Position numbers and translations under genes: made by a program. From Tubulanus polymorphus (lineage: Eukaryota; Nemertea; Palaeonemertea; Tubulaniformes; Tubulanidae), in contig NC_134027.1 in the NCBI RefSeq assembly GCF_964204645.1, forward strand, positions 26,958,485 to 27,022,484: a stretch of 64,000 nucleotides of DNA, in the 5' to 3' direction. Below, piece after piece: positions 11,804-25,500 of this stretch (positions within the stretch are counted from its first letter, which is position 1; every line of letters starts with the position of its first letter). The notes beneath the pieces were generated by a model that searched no databases, had not been told where the DNA came from, and saw only the letters and a program-made list of their open reading frames with translations.

Positions 11804-14544
11804 ATGAATAGATCACGCCAAGGTAGTGCAAGTTCTGAGACAATGCAAGATATCGTACTCTTACAAGATGAACTATCCAAGAGTAAAATTGAAAATCAGA
11901 AATTGAACAATCAACTGGCTTGTTTGATATCTCTTGTCCGCAAGTAAGCAAATCAATTCGATTCGATCAGTCATGATTATTTGACTGAGATCTTCAAATA
12001 ATTGTTTTTTTTCACATCACAGAGCATGGACTGGAGACAAGGAGTCAGCTGTACATGTAGCTAATATTGTAGGTAAGCATTCACCACAAACTCAAACTCA
12101 GCTGCTGCCTGAGCCTGAGGAGGACTGACTGAATCTGAGCGAATTCCTTTCTGAAATAAATTTCCACCACAATAATGATTTATATTTCCAGGTGTGGCTC
12201 CACCAGATTTAAACATGGAAGAAATTGACGGATCGAAAGTAGCTTTAACGGCAAAACCAAAAGTAAGAAGTAAACCATGATTTAAATCAAATGTGAATTC
12301 ATCTAAACTAAATTCTACCTTTCCTACAGCAGGACTTTTCAAGTTGGCCCTTCTCAAGTAGGACCTTTAGAAACCGTAAAAATATGTCCGACTTGAGACA
12401 TATCCGTAAATTGGATGTGATGTATTTCATAAAAGTTGAACGTTTATCTGTGTTGATAGGATCAGACTTGAGCATAGTCACTGTATTCATCAATTGAGTC
12501 TGGAGTTTATATTCATTTTAATTAGATACCTGTAGGCCCTATATACTACTTAACCCTTTCAGTGCTGACTAATTAATACCCAATAGCGCTGGAGATAATT
12601 TGAAAATTTTTAAGAATTCCACCCTAGTGTGTTGAATAACGGAAATACCACTATAGTGCGTCTACACCGCAGTGAGGTCTATCGTTAGTTACTAGTATTT
12701 CACTATGTTTGACAGATGCTGCCATTTTTCAAGAGAGATAATTACTAATTACAACAATACAGTGCAGTGTACTAGCAAAATCTATAACTGATTTATACAC
12801 CGCACTGCGGTGTAGACACACTGAAAGGGAATACAGATTTTGTGATTTTGTTTCAGCCTCAAGCTCTGAATCACTGGGCTCGGTTAACTATTGGTTTACT
12901 CAATCGTCAATACAAACAACTGGAAGATGATTTACAGATCCATCAGTATCAGTATTTAGAAGATAGAAACGATTATTTAAACGATCAAATTTACGAACAT
13001 CAACAAATGATGACGAGACCAAATACGGCTAATCGTAATCGATATCAGGATGTTATGGATCGAATAATGCGTCCTCAACGACCTGTAAGTCATCATCTTA
13101 TTAGTCATCTATATTTTTGAGTCATAAGGACTCTGCAGTGGCGATCTAGGATTCCACTCGTAGCCCGATCCACCAGGTGTCACTAGTCTGTATTCAGACA
13201 TCAATGCCAGATTTCTTCTGAGATTCAATTATAGTTGTTCTATATTTGAATCCTAAAGTTAAATTTGATTTCATCAAGATGTTTTATTTGGAGGAGGTTA
13301 AAAATCTAGATAAGTTAACCAAGTTTTGATTAAGTTGTCCTGTTGAGACCAACAACAATCTCATTCAAAAGTCCCAGCTACAACTGCTTAGACATGTTTT
13401 ACTGTAATATTGTTATCTGTATTAAAATTTCAGCCTACTGCAACCGCTGGGTCAATAGAACGTCCAGTATCTGGAACAGTTAATAAGAAAAAAGGGGTGA
13501 TAGGACATCTGTATCGACAACCTAAACCCCCCGACAGTCAAAATGACGTCACCTGGGGAGATTTATTTATCAATGGTGGAAAAAGCCCATCGCAGAAAAC
13601 TAATGTGAAGGTTTGTTTAGCGATGAGTAATTTCTGATTGTTAACAGAACTGATTGTTAACAGAACTGATTGTTAACAGTTTTAATTTTGAATTACAGAC
13701 ATTTGAATTCCGTCCAGTGAATCATCACAATTACAGCAGTTTCACTCCCGACACCGATCAATACAGTTACAATGATCCCGATAGATATTCTAAGGTAATT
13801 AAAACAACAACTTCCCTGATTCTGTCTAAAGATAAGGATATCTGTTATATATTTTTTACGACTGTTTTGTTGTTTTTTAGGTCGATTTATTCGCGTTGGA
13901 TTCGATTTTATCCGAAAGCAATCGCAAAGTATCGAACCTCAGTCAAAAAACTTTGCAAAATAACGACAACAAGAGATCGAGACCAAAAAGTTCAGGTCAG
14001 TTTTAAACCTTCAAATCATTGAATTTAACAATAAATTGGTCTTGTTTCTCATTTCTGCTGCGCTTAAAAGTTGACCCGGCCGGTCGCATATATCTACCCC
14101 ATACATTACTTTTTTGAAATCATGATGAAACTAAAAATCCAGAACCGGCAAATTTTTTTGCAGTTTACAAAATGACACTTGACAGATTAGGAGAATTTCA
14201 TTTTAGTCTAGAACAAAAACATCTATAATCTATCTTGTATTTTAGTTATCATCCGACCGAAATCCGGGCGACCGTTGAAATACGAGACAACTCGTCCGGT
14301 AACATCTCACCCCGGTAACAGAGTCCATTTCAAAGCCGACGATGAAACCGATCACAATACACCGCCTAGTGGCGTAACGCGGAAACAGAGAGCTCAATCG
14401 GCGATCACGAGAACGCGGCCGGTTGAAATCGATGAATTCGAACAAGATCAAGAGAATCTGGCTACGATGGAAGAACAGTTCCGCAACACAGCTTTTCAGT
14501 TACAGAAAAAAATCGGCATTCGCGATAACGGATTAGTTTTATGA
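11804..14544 (+). CDS. Uncharacterised coiled-coil protein
   Basis: Eight coding exons: 11804-11943, 12023-12072, 12192-12262, 12857-13084, 13434-13610, 13699-13794, 13881-13995 and 14246-14544. Every junction is GT-AG and in frame, giving about 391 residues. The N-terminus (MNRSRQGSASSETMQDIVLL then DELSKSKIENQKLNNQLACL) is heptad-like. A further helical segment (LNRQYKQLEDDLQIHQYQYL) lies around residues 100-125. The middle and C-terminal parts are polar and basic with low complexity (RPKSGRPLKYETTRP, ITRTRPVEIDEFEQDQ), probably disordered. No membrane segment or enzyme motif is seen. I do not recognise the family; a centrosomal or ciliary scaffold is a guess from composition only. It converges on DNAJA2. 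A poly(A) signal lies at 14920. Confidence 0.8.
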
Positions 14545-14919
14545 GCTGTTCACGAAAAAAACAGTTAGTAATTAGTGCTAAAGATCAGCAGCAGCTTTAA
14601 CTGATCAGATCCGGCCATGAATAATTACATGTAATGTTAGACTATAAAACTCGGTGCTAGGTATCAGTCACCAGACAATAGCCAAACTTTACCTGAACTT
14701 TACCATGTTCAGAGTGATATTTGTATCATAAATAATCAATAGTTGTTTTAGCCAGATATATTTCTACGTAAAATGCCAAAATTTTACTATTTATTTTTAA
14801 GATAATTACTGTATTGCGCAGTCCAGTACACGGCGAAGTTCTGTTTAAGTCTTCTATTTATGCATTTTGTAACCATTGCTTCTAATTGTGTGTACGTGTA
14901 TTTCACATTAGTGAATTTA

Positions 14920-14925
14920 AATAAA
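14920..14925 (+). terminator. Poly(A) signal of the coiled-coil gene
   Basis: A canonical AATAAA lies 376 bases after the TGA at 14542-14544, inside an AT-rich 3' UTR, and no other match lies closer on this strand. It is the likely cleavage signal. Confidence 0.55.
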
Positions 14926-16604
14926 TATCACTTGCATAAAAACTTTTTTTACGTTGTTCATCACAGGACTTTCATTCTAGAGCATCATGGATATTAATCT
15001 AATTAATACAGAGGACTTGAATTAATTGGAGCCAATTGTTTCAGTTAATTATAAGTTATGTTAGTTCAGGTAGACCATCAGTAACCATAAATTAGGGCCT
15101 AAACAAATTTTCTCCAAAAACGTAGCACTTGCGTAGACTTGCTACAAACCAGGTTAGACAATAGAATTTAATTCACGTTCTGTTGCAAAGGTTCTAAGAT
15201 TTGTGTCCGAGTTTAGAGATATTTCGAGTTGAAAACAAAAGTTTAAGACAAGTCAGAAGTCTACTGTCACTGAAAACTTGCCATGTTACAAGTCATCATA
15301 GTTGAAACTCAATCATACGACAAAAACTTAGAAAATTCAATCAAAATACAAGTGAAGTAGAGACGACTTATCGGTTGCAAGTTTGTCTAATTACATTCAC
15401 GCATCGTCACACCAGCAAATAAATCCTAAACGTTTAAACGAATGAAGCAGGAAATTGAAAATCTGTTGTTCAATACCTTGTTTATTAATCGATCATTTAT
15501 ACAAATAACACGTGTTTAAGATTTACGCGTAAAACTCGACCCTAATCATTGACAATATGTCGCAATCCAGTCTCAGCATTGATTAACAAAGTATTCACTT
15601 TGTAAAACGAAGTGTGTCTATATAATGTTCTTTAAGGTGGAAAAAAATAAAATCACAAATTACAGTTAAAATAGTAAATGGTGTATGATTCATAAAGTCG
15701 AACACAACCCGTGTCCGAACAGCAATCTAGTTTTATCATAGTTCCGTTTATCTTGTCATTTAACATTTCAAATAACTTCGATCTATCGTAATTTTATATT
15801 AGGATAGTTCAGAATGTTTACCGTTACTAAGCCACGATCACACAGAGACTATTTGACCCGGCCTTTTCAGAGAGAGAGAGAGAGAGAGTGCGTTCACATG
15901 TAAATCACTCAGTACTTATTCTAAAATGCTATCACAGAATGAATGATGCTGTGTGAGGGCCACGAGTTAGCATTTACACGTAATAATTCAATCTGTGCGA
16001 ACAGTTGGCCCGGGCCAAAAATACTCGCGTGACCGTCGCCGTAGAGAATCATGAGCTCAAAACAGCAACACAACTATTGCACAAACATGGCGATCACTGA
16101 GGGCACTAGGTCTAGCGGAACAAACCAATGTCTTTTTTACCCATTGTATAAAATATTAGTTCAGAGCGATATTTCAACTGTACAATGCCCCTGACGATTC
16201 AACCTGTTTCTACTGTGTAACTGAGGAAACCTGAATTTGATTTAAGATATGGATATTCATTTTGAGGAGCACATATCACTGTCGTACAGAGAGGCAACAC
16301 GCCCGCCGAGAGCCGATTATCGTCCATCAACGCAAGATACTTTACAAATTTTGTTCAAAGATTTACATTATGTAAACGGACACAATATGCACAACATACA
16401 TTAAACTTACACAGTTAGGAAATCATCTTCCCCTCACGACCTCATCTCCCCTCACGACCTCATCTCCTCCCCTCACCTCATCGGGGAACATTGAAGTGAA
16501 CAATGTCTGGTGTTGTCGTCGGGGAGGGATTTGTTTTTGAAGTTTTCTCACCGATTTATACTTAAATATTGTTACTATTAATGTTTAATTGAATTTATTG
16601 AATC
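14926..16604. other. Intergenic between convergent coiled-coil gene and DNAJA2
   Basis: No exon is recognised. It contains a short (GA)n tract at about 15871-15888 inside a family F4 element, the probable DNAJA2 3' UTR, and duplicated CTCATCTCCCCTCACGACC strings near 16430-16480. Confidence 0.4.
15830..16042. repeat. MITE-like element, family F4
   Basis: One end reads AGCCACGATCACACAGAGAC then TATTTGACCCGG. The other end, on the opposite strand, reads CTACGGCGACGGTCACGCG and then a TATTTTTGGCCCGGGCCAA-like arm. The same terminal sequence bounds a larger copy at 45120-45414. The interior has a GA tract and no open frame. Confidence 0.6.
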
Positions 16605-19600
16605 CTACTGATGAGCGCATTGTACGCGAGGTCCGTGCGCTCCTTCGTCATCGTCGTCTTCATCATACGCGTTTCCTCCTCCTCGTCGGTCGTCGGTATG
16701 AGGATCGTAGTCGTCTAAATCGACCTCTTCCACGTGTTCTCCTTCTGGCATCTCAAATTTCGGTCGATTCGGTAACAATTTTTCCAAAGCCTGAAATAAA
16801 ACGTTTAAATGTAGATCAATGTGATTAATACCCAGCGTGGTAGAACAAGTCAAATCTACAGGAGAAATAGAGGTTTAACTTGGTTACAATAAATCAGAGG
16901 TTCCTTAGATGTAAATTCATCAGTTAGAATCAGTACATCAAAATTATCCATCATTTTTAACCGTGTGTCCCACCCCCAGTGCAACATTAGATTTCAAATG
17001 AATTCTAAAGAATTCTATCAATTCAAATATTTTACAAGAATCATGGCAGTTTTCAGAGGTTCCTTAGATGTAAATTCATCATAGAATCAGTACATCAAAA
17101 TTATGCATCATTTTTCACCATGTGACCCACCCCCAGTCCAACATTAGATTGTAGATGATAGATTTTTAAGAATTCTATCAATTCAAAAGTTTTACAAGAA
17201 TTATGGCAGTTTTCAGAGGTTCCTTAGATGTAAATTCATCATAGACTCAGTACATCAAAATTATCCATCATTTCTACCAGTTGCCGCATCCCGCTCCAGT
17301 TTTTAGAAAATATATATTCATAAATTTCAATAATTCATAGATTTAAAAGAATCATGGCAGTTTTCAGAGGTTCCTTAGATGTAAATTCATCAGTTAGAAT
17401 CAGTACATCAAAATTATCCATCATTTCTGCCATGCGTTGATACCGAGACTTGCCCTTAAAATCAATATGAAATATATTTTGCGTACCTTCAGATTTTTTG
17501 AATCGGTGAAATTCTTCGCCGGAAAAACTATTGAGAATTTGATATAAAGATTTCCTTTTTCGAATGGGTTTCGATGAATTGGCATACCTTCTCCTTTTAC
17601 CATTTTAACAGCACCTAAAACATTGTTGTCAGAACAGAGTTAAAATGAAGCATGTAATATGGGCAGCTGTCGGCTTACACTGTTATCTGCCTAGTGTTAG
17701 GGGTCATGATATGGCAGTTTTCAGAGATTCCTTAGATGTAAATTCATCAGTTAGTATCAGTACATCATAATTATCCATCATTTCTACCAGTTGCCCCACC
17801 CCACTTCAGTTTTTAGAACATAAATATTCATAAATTTTATATAATTCATATGTTTTAAAAGAACCATGGCAGTTTTCAGAGGTTCCTTAGATGTGAATTC
17901 TTCATTAAGAATCAGTACATCATAAATATCCATCATTTTTCACCATGTGTCCCACCCCCAGCCCAACATTAGATTGTAGATGATAAATTTTAAAGAATTC
18001 TACCAATTCCAATATTTCAAAAGAATCATGTTAGTTTTCAGAGGTTCCTTAGATGTAAATTCATCAGTTAGAATCAGTACATCAAAATTATCCATCATTT
18101 CTACCAGTTGCCCCACCCCACTTCAGTTTTTAGAACATAAATATTCATAAATTTTCAATAATTCGAAATTTTTAAAGAATCATGGCAGTTTTCAGAGGTT
18201 CCTTAGATGTGAAATCTTCATTAAGAATCAGTACATCATAAATATCCATCATTTTTCACCATGTGTCCCACCCCCAGCCCAACATTAGATTGTAGATGAT
18301 AGATTTTAAAGAATTCTATCAATTTAAATATTTTACAAGAATCATGGCAGTTTTCAGAGGTTCCTTAGATGTAAATTCATCAGTTAGAATCAGAACATCA
18401 AAATTATCCATCATTTCTACCAGTTGCACCACCCCACTTCAGTTTTTAGAACATAAATATTCATAAATTTTCAATAATTCGAAATTTTTTAAGAATCATG
18501 GCAGTTTTCAGAGGTTCCTTAGATGTAAATTCATCATAGAATCAGTACATCATAAATATCCATCATTTTTCACCATGTGACCCACCCCCAGCCCAACATT
18601 AGATTGTAGATGATAGATTTTAAAGAATTTTATCAATTTAAATATTTCACAAGAATCATGGCAGTTTTCAGAGGTTCCTTAGATGTAAATTCATCAGTTA
18701 GAATCAGTACATCAAAATTATCCATCATTTCTACCAATTGCCCCACCCCACTTCAGTTTTTATAACATAAATATTCATAAATTTTCAATAATTCGAAATT
18801 TTTTAAGAATCATGGCAGTTTTCAGAGGTTCCTTAGATGTGAAATCTTCATTAAGAATCAGTACATCATAAATATCCATCATTTTTCACCATGTGACCCA
18901 CCCCCAGCCCAACATTAGATTGTAGTTGATAGATTTTAAAGAATTCTATCAATTTAAATATTTCACAAGAATCATGGCAGTTTTCAGAGGTTCCTTAGAT
19001 GTAAATTCATCAGTTAGAATCAGTACATCAAAATTATCCATCATTTCTACCAATTGCCCCACCCCACTTCAGTTTTTATAACATAAATATTCATAAATTT
19101 TCAATAATTCGAAATTTTTTAAGAATCATGGCAGTTTTCAGAGGTTCCTTAGATGTGAAATCTTCATTAAGAATCAGTACATCAAAATTATCCATCTTTT
19201 TTCACCATGTGACCCACCCCCAGCCCAACATTAGATTGTAGATGATAGATTTTAAAGAATTCTATCAATTTAAAAGTTTTACAAGAATCATGGCAGTTTT
19301 CAGAGGTTCCTTAGATGTAAATTCATCAGTTAGAATCAGTACATCAAAATTATCCATCATTTCTACCATTTCTATCATCTCTATAAAGTGAACTAACCTG
19401 GTTCTATTACATCTCCTGGAGGTGATTTAATAACTAGATCTCGTCCGTCAAGATGTTTGATCACAAATTGGAATCCGCATAAAGCCTCGGTGAGACCTAG
19501 ATTATATGTACATGAAAGATCGCAACCATTTCTTGTGTAAGTATCATTTTCTTTCTGTTGTAAAACGATGATTACGTCACCAGCTTCCATCCCAGGCTAG

Positions 19601-22028
19601 AAATATAACAAGTACATGATTTATTTACCGATCTGCAGGTAATCTGGAATCCCCTGGAAATTCATCAGGGTGGTCACTTATATTTGAATTGCTTTTTCCT
19701 TAAATTTTCCCTCACGTTGTTTCCCTGACTTGGTCTACTAAGAATCCAATCAATGAACGCAGCCAAATATGTGAAACATAGACCGAAACTAATTGATTTT
19801 ACGCCATTCTAGCGATCTCAACATATATGACAGACTGCAAGAAAATTCTTTGATTTCCCTGAACCACACTAAGGAACATACAAGTGGTCGCTCGACTGAT
19901 TGAGATGCGGTAGTATTTACCTGCTGATCACCCTCCCCGGGGAATGGTATCTTCTGTCCATCTCTCATTCCTTTGTCAACGTGAACCTCCAATATTTTTG
20001 TTTCCTGCGTAACTTTAGCTCCTTTGCATTCTTTGCATTTGTCTTTTTCGTTGATTACCTCTCCTACAAAACAGTGAATTATAGATCAGTCTATAGTGTG
20101 TGTGTGGGTACACAACACTAAACAGACTTCATTTCATGAAGATGATTGTGGATTTCTGGAAATTTTACAAATTTCACTTCATTACAATTAACTTTTTTCC
20201 ATATATTTCACGTCAAGGAACGATTACATAAGCAGTTCACTGATCACAATCTGGACAGATTCAAATAAAATTTCTTAAACTTTTAACACAACATGAAATT
20301 CTGAGCTCTGTAGAATACGCCATAAAAAGGGGATCGAAATATTTATTAGACAGTTTTCTTGACATTTTTCACACATTTCCAAGTTTTTTTTTTCGAAATC
20401 CTTTTCATTCAGTGGAATGGAGATACTTACGTTCACCGTGACACTGAGAACAAACAGATTGCACCTGTTGAACTAAACCACCTCCTAACTGACGAAATGA
20501 AACTTTGATTCCACGACCGTTACAAGCTCTACACGAGTGATTAGACCCTGCTTTACCACCAATTCTACCAAACAAAAAAATAAACAACCGTTTTTATGAT
20601 TTGCATTTAAAATGAACAATATCTTAATCTTATCCCAATGTTCTCTATTTAGAGGGGCAGCAACCAGTCATTCATTCAAACAGTTAAGAATGAAAATCCT
20701 TTCTGTGGCTTCTTTTTGTCTCCGATATCTATCAATATAACTCATTACTGTATAAAGCTATTGTCAGCGTAAATATTGATAGAATATTGACATCAACTCA
20801 AGGGGCATTAGATATTCTAACAGGTTGACTTTCAGAGGGGAAGGTGTTTAATTGAAAGGGCTGGCGAAACCTCTGGTGGAGACCACTGTAAAACAGTCAA
20901 AGCCAATTTGTAATACACAACTTACCCATTACACTTTTTACAAATAACAGTTTTCTTTAATTGTAACTTTGCAGTTTTTCCGTTATAAAGATCTTCTAGC
21001 GTGACCCTGTAATTCAGTATCACATTTAGTTAGTTACACAGTGCATCAGGCGCTGAGTTTTAACTGATGATAATCCACGACCTGTTGTGGAAATATTCTA
21101 TACCTCAGAGGGTGATATGTATCTTCACCTTTACGTTGACGCGATCCACGCCTTCCACCTCCACCCATTCCACCGAAAAATCCACCGAATAAATCAAATA
21201 TATCCGCACCAAATCCTCCTAAAAAAACAAACACAATTCGATTTAACAAGCCATTCATGAATAGGTATTCAACGTGTAAATTGTTTAAAATCACGTACCT
21301 GCTCCACCCCCTCCTGCTCTCTCTTTTAAACCTTCCATGCCATACATGTCATAAGTCTCACGTTTCTCGGGATTCGATAGGACCTCATATGCGAAGCTGA
21401 TTTCCTTGAATTTTTCTCCGGCCGATGGGTTTTTATCGGGATGATATTCCTTTGCCAATTTGTAATAAGCCTGAAAGTTTAGAAAATCATGAAATAATAA
21501 TCGATAAAAAACCAAATTGGTAAATATAGATCTCAACCAGTGGATATTATTGATGCCACAAACTCCAATGATATCCAATGACTCCTGTGGACATGGAATG
21601 CAGTGAGTGGCGTGAGCTTTTTTAATCCTGACCGCTGGGCTTAACCCTTTATTTCTCAGTTCATTTATAGTAGGTCACTTGATCTTGTCACACATATTCA
21701 ATTTAAAATATTCCATCTTAAAAGTCAGTAAATTTTGCAAGAGCATGTGCTACGGTTATAAAATCTAAATGTGATACTAAAGTACAGGTTAATTGACATG
21801 AAGAATAGTCAGTTAAAAAATCGTTCAAAATTTCGGACACAGCATCGGTTTTCAGATGCAATTTCTGAATGAATGAACCGGTAAATATACAGGTATCCAA
21901 CTCTAATTACACTAGATATATATAAACATTCGAAATAACGATTTAAGAAATAACTGAACCTTTTTAATTTCGCTGTCCGATGAATTTTTGGTCACGTTCA
22001 AAACGTCGTAAAGCCTTGTGTCGTCCAT
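16605..22028 (-). CDS. DNAJA2: DnaJ homolog subfamily A member 2 (type I Hsp40)
   Basis: Hsp70 co-chaperone (family knowledge). Nine coding exons on the minus strand: 22028-21960, 21470-21299, 21218-21104, 21006-20926, 20564-20431, 20063-19921, 19596-19398, 17614-17487 and 16790-16605. They give 408 residues, and all phases agree. The J domain has [15 protein letters not shown], with the HPD triad near residues 33-35. A Gly/Phe-rich linker follows ([20 protein letters not shown]), then four zinc-finger cysteine pairs (CKKCNG, CRACNG, CSQCHG, CKECKG), then the substrate-binding region ([34 protein letters not shown]). The C-terminus VQCAHQ is a farnesylation CaaX box identical to the one I recall for vertebrate DNAJA2, which separates it from DNAJA1/A4. 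An AATAAA on the minus strand lies within about 10 bases of the stop. Exon 8 sits between two blocks of one satellite array. Confidence 0.96.
16890..17440. repeat. Satellite array block 1 (DNAJA2 last intron)
   Basis: Four copies of a monomer of about 150-162 bases, with the shared core CAGAGGTTCCTTAGATGTAA followed by TTCATC and ACATCAAAATTATCCATCAT, starting near 16895, 17055, 17215 and 17366. It ends just before DNAJA2 exon 8 (17487-17614). The same repeat resumes on the other side of that exon. Confidence 0.85.
17710..19380. repeat. Satellite array block 2 with dimeric higher-order unit (DNAJA2 intron 7)
   Basis: Eleven copies of the same monomer, with TTTTCAGAG at about 17719, 17874, 18036, 18190, 18352, 18506, 18666, 18820, 18982, 19136 and 19298. 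From 18040 on, spacings alternate between 154 and 160-162. Two monomer types therefore alternate: one carries CCACCCCCAGCCCAACATTA, the other CCCCACCCCACTTCAG. The higher-order unit is about 316 bases. Confidence 0.85.
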
Positions 22029-22559
22029 GATGATGAGAAATGAAAGAATGACGTCACGGACGATAACAACGACATCTAGTAACCAAAGCAAACATTAATC
22101 CCTTAATTCCTTATCCTCGCCTGCCATATGTTAAATCAATTTCACCTTTTTTCTTAGAATGACTAATTAGTACTTTATCGGTAAGATAAATGTGTTGTAT
22201 TTGAATCAATAATGACCCGCTTCTACCACACAATCGGGTCGGTGCCAGACACCCCTACAAACGTAAATGTTTCTTTTCGGTCAGTTCTAAGACTCTGGCA
22301 TGCGAGTAATAAGATAGTTCGCGCTTTCACCGCTACTGTTATATATAGGGGCAGCACCGGACGGTACACTAGAGATATCCACCAAAATTCATCTGCCAAA
22401 TCTCAATATACCAATCTAATGACCATCGAATCGAATTTGAAATACCAATTGATCTGACTGAGCCGTAAAAACGCCTTTAAAAAGAACTGACAATAGATTT
22501 CATTTCATTACCTTTAATTATAAATCTTAATTAAACAAACAAATTATCATTTACAAACA
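22029..22559. other. Intergenic between RARS2 (3') and DNAJA2 (5')
   Basis: Two same-strand genes are separated by 531 bases. The region holds the DNAJA2 5' UTR and promoter, a possible diverged F1 element at 22228-22372, and the RARS2 3' UTR. No TATA box is evident near the DNAJA2 start. Confidence 0.45.
22228..22372. repeat. Possible diverged F1 foldback element
   Basis: The right side (CCGCTACTGTTATATATAGG then GGCAGCACCGGACGGTA) aligns with the right arm of the element at 74-237. The left side (ATCGGGTCGGTGCCAGACAC) aligns loosely with its left arm. Similarity is partial, so the call is tentative. Confidence 0.3.
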
Positions 22560-25500
22560 TCACATAGATTTCAATGGTTTCAATCCCAACAACTTCATTC
22601 CATTTGACAGAATAATTCTAGCACACACGAACAGAAATAAACGATCCTACAAACAGAAAATATAAAATCCATAATATTGATTTTTACAATCTTTCAAATG
22701 ATTCTGTCCACATTCGTGCTTACCTCAGCAACAGTTTTAGGGGATCCTTTAACGGACAAACCATGTATTGCTGCATTTGATAAATGCCTAAAATCAATAG
22801 AAAATGGTTCAACAACTAAAGCATAGTTTTTTGTATCAAAAAGTTAAATATTTCAGAAAAATAGCATATTGAATAGTATATCTGGTTAAACATATCATAG
22901 TTTTATATATCTGTTTTATGTTCAATATACTATCATCCTATGTATTTGTCCAATGTTTCATATCTATAATTTGTAAAGTCTTTTTGAGATATTTTACATA
23001 ACAGACTGTAAAAAGATATATCATAATCATAAATCATAATTATTATTATAATTATCAAATGCCATTGAACTTACACTAATTTGAATAAATAGGTGACAAG
23101 AGAATGAGCTTCTAATGTACTGTAACATTCATTGACTATTTCATCAAATCTGTAATGAAAATATAACAGTGATCAATTCAGATGCTTTCTGAGGATTTTT
23201 GATGTTTGTATCTGAATAATTTACTTTGCTAAATGTAAAGTCAATCTGATCGCTTCAGCTTCAGTCAAACTTTCTAATGCGCTACATAAATTCATTTCTA
23301 TCCCGCAATTTTTCTCTATACTGAAAAAATAGAAAAGAGGAGTGAGTTTTGTAGAGGAGACGAGTTTAACCTGATGTCAAATCAATAAACAGGAAAACAG
23401 TTACTATTGTCTTGTGTAGGGAAACTCGAGTTTATGAGAAGTAGAAGTACAAGTTTTCACTACTAGTGTATTGAGTAGCTTCATTGGGTAGCTTTACTCA
23501 TTTACCCGATGATGCTACTATGATAGTGAAGCTACTGATGAAGCTTCTCAATGCACTAATAACGAAAGCTCATCCTCAGATTTCTAATTGAGAAAAAGTT
23601 TAACTACCAAATACTAACTACCTGTCTTCATATTTACTAGAAAAATCAACGAATGAATATCGAGGGCATAAATAAGACTGAAAAACTGGATGGATATTTC
23701 AATAATTCACCTGTAAAGTCTAGCATGGTTATACTGTAATGAAACACCAGTATCTCCGCGATTATCTAACATTCGATCCCAGTCAAAATCGTAATCCCGA
23801 TTTTTACGCTGTTTTAAATCCTGCACGATCACTGCACTCATACCCAGAATATCAGCCGTTTCTTCTACACTTTCAGCAGCTTTAGTACCTTAAAAATCAA
23901 TATGACAACATCATAGATATTTGTGCTGGTATATATGAAATATTTGAGTGAAGATGCCTACAGTCTCCCCCATTGATTTGACAAGTTCAAACTAAGCAAA
24001 TACAGATTGCCTCCGTCCTGAGAAACAACCTGGCATTTAGATTGCAGGGGTGGCTGTTTATTGGGGCTTGTCCATACATACTTTGTTTAGAAGACATAAT
24101 TTTCAGCATTCTCAATTTTGCTTCATCTAAGATGTCAGATAGAAACACAACATTTCCCTGTCTGGTGCTCATACCCTGTACACGACCGAACCCTATGTGT
24201 AAATTATCACAGCTGAAATTGAATACAGTTACAGAATTTCAAATTTCAGGCCTCTCTATAGATTAACATTGAATGCATCAACAACCTACTTATTGATCCA
24301 TTGGTGGCCGAGTTTTTGCAGGATTGCAACCATTTGTTTAAAATGGAGATTCTGCCCTTGTTCAACCTACAAAAAAAATTCAAACGACTCAAGTAGAATC
24401 TACCCCTTTTTTTTCTATAAACGAATTACTCAATAATAATTACTTACAACGTAATGAATTCTATTGAACTGGTATTTTCTATACCGGTCTAGAATAGCAG
24501 CCAAATCTCTGTAAGATATAACAGAAAATATTTTACCGCATAATATGTTTAAAACGACAGAATTGAAGTAAAACGCTCAAACCTTGTGATATACAGCGTG
24601 GATCCATCACTTTTCAGCAGATTAGCAGATACTGATTGACCACCGAATGATTCACTGAGATCAATGAATTTTATTCCTTTACTGAAAAATTCATCAAACA
24701 AATTATTTTTTCAGACAAAAATGAATGGAAGATCCCCGAGATGATTGGATGATGTGTGGTCTACCTGTTCGTACTTAGTATTCCAGCTAATTCAGCTTCA
24801 TTTAAAACATCATGAGCCGATTTATAATACATAGATTCACCGTGATATTCATCGAAATGAATTCCTAATCTCTGAAATTACAACCATCTACAATAAACTC
24901 CTACTACAATAACTAGAATCAATTGGGACCAGTGATTTTTGTTCGACAAAGTGAGATAATGAAATGAATTCACATTCTGTTGTTCAATGGTTCTATAGGG
25001 TGGCCACTTTCATACAACCCTGTGGTTTTAAGATTTGTGTTCAAGTATGATAAACCGACTTAGAGTTAAGTGGAGTTGATTGTATGAATGTATTAACAAA
25101 TCTTAGAGAAAGAGAAGCACAAACCTTGTATACAGCTGAATAACTATCAATACTTGAATCACGAAATAACTTCCATTCATCGTGAAGATCACCATCATCT
25201 GAATATATTATGAAGATTGATTGTAAAACTAAAAACAGAAAATATATCTTTCAAACCTGGTTTTTACTCACCAGTTTCCATGCGTGTTAAATGTTGAAGA
25301 GCTAGTTGACGAGTTTTAGAGACACCGGAATCTTTTTCTTCCGATTCCACATCTTTATTGACAGCGACATAAACCTTAAATTGACAATTGACAATTTAAA
25401 ATCGCAGAAGTGGATGTAGTTGAAGTGGAGAAATCAGAAACATGTCCTTACTTCGAATAAGTGTTTCATTGCGTCAGATTTTAATCGATTGTGACATCCA

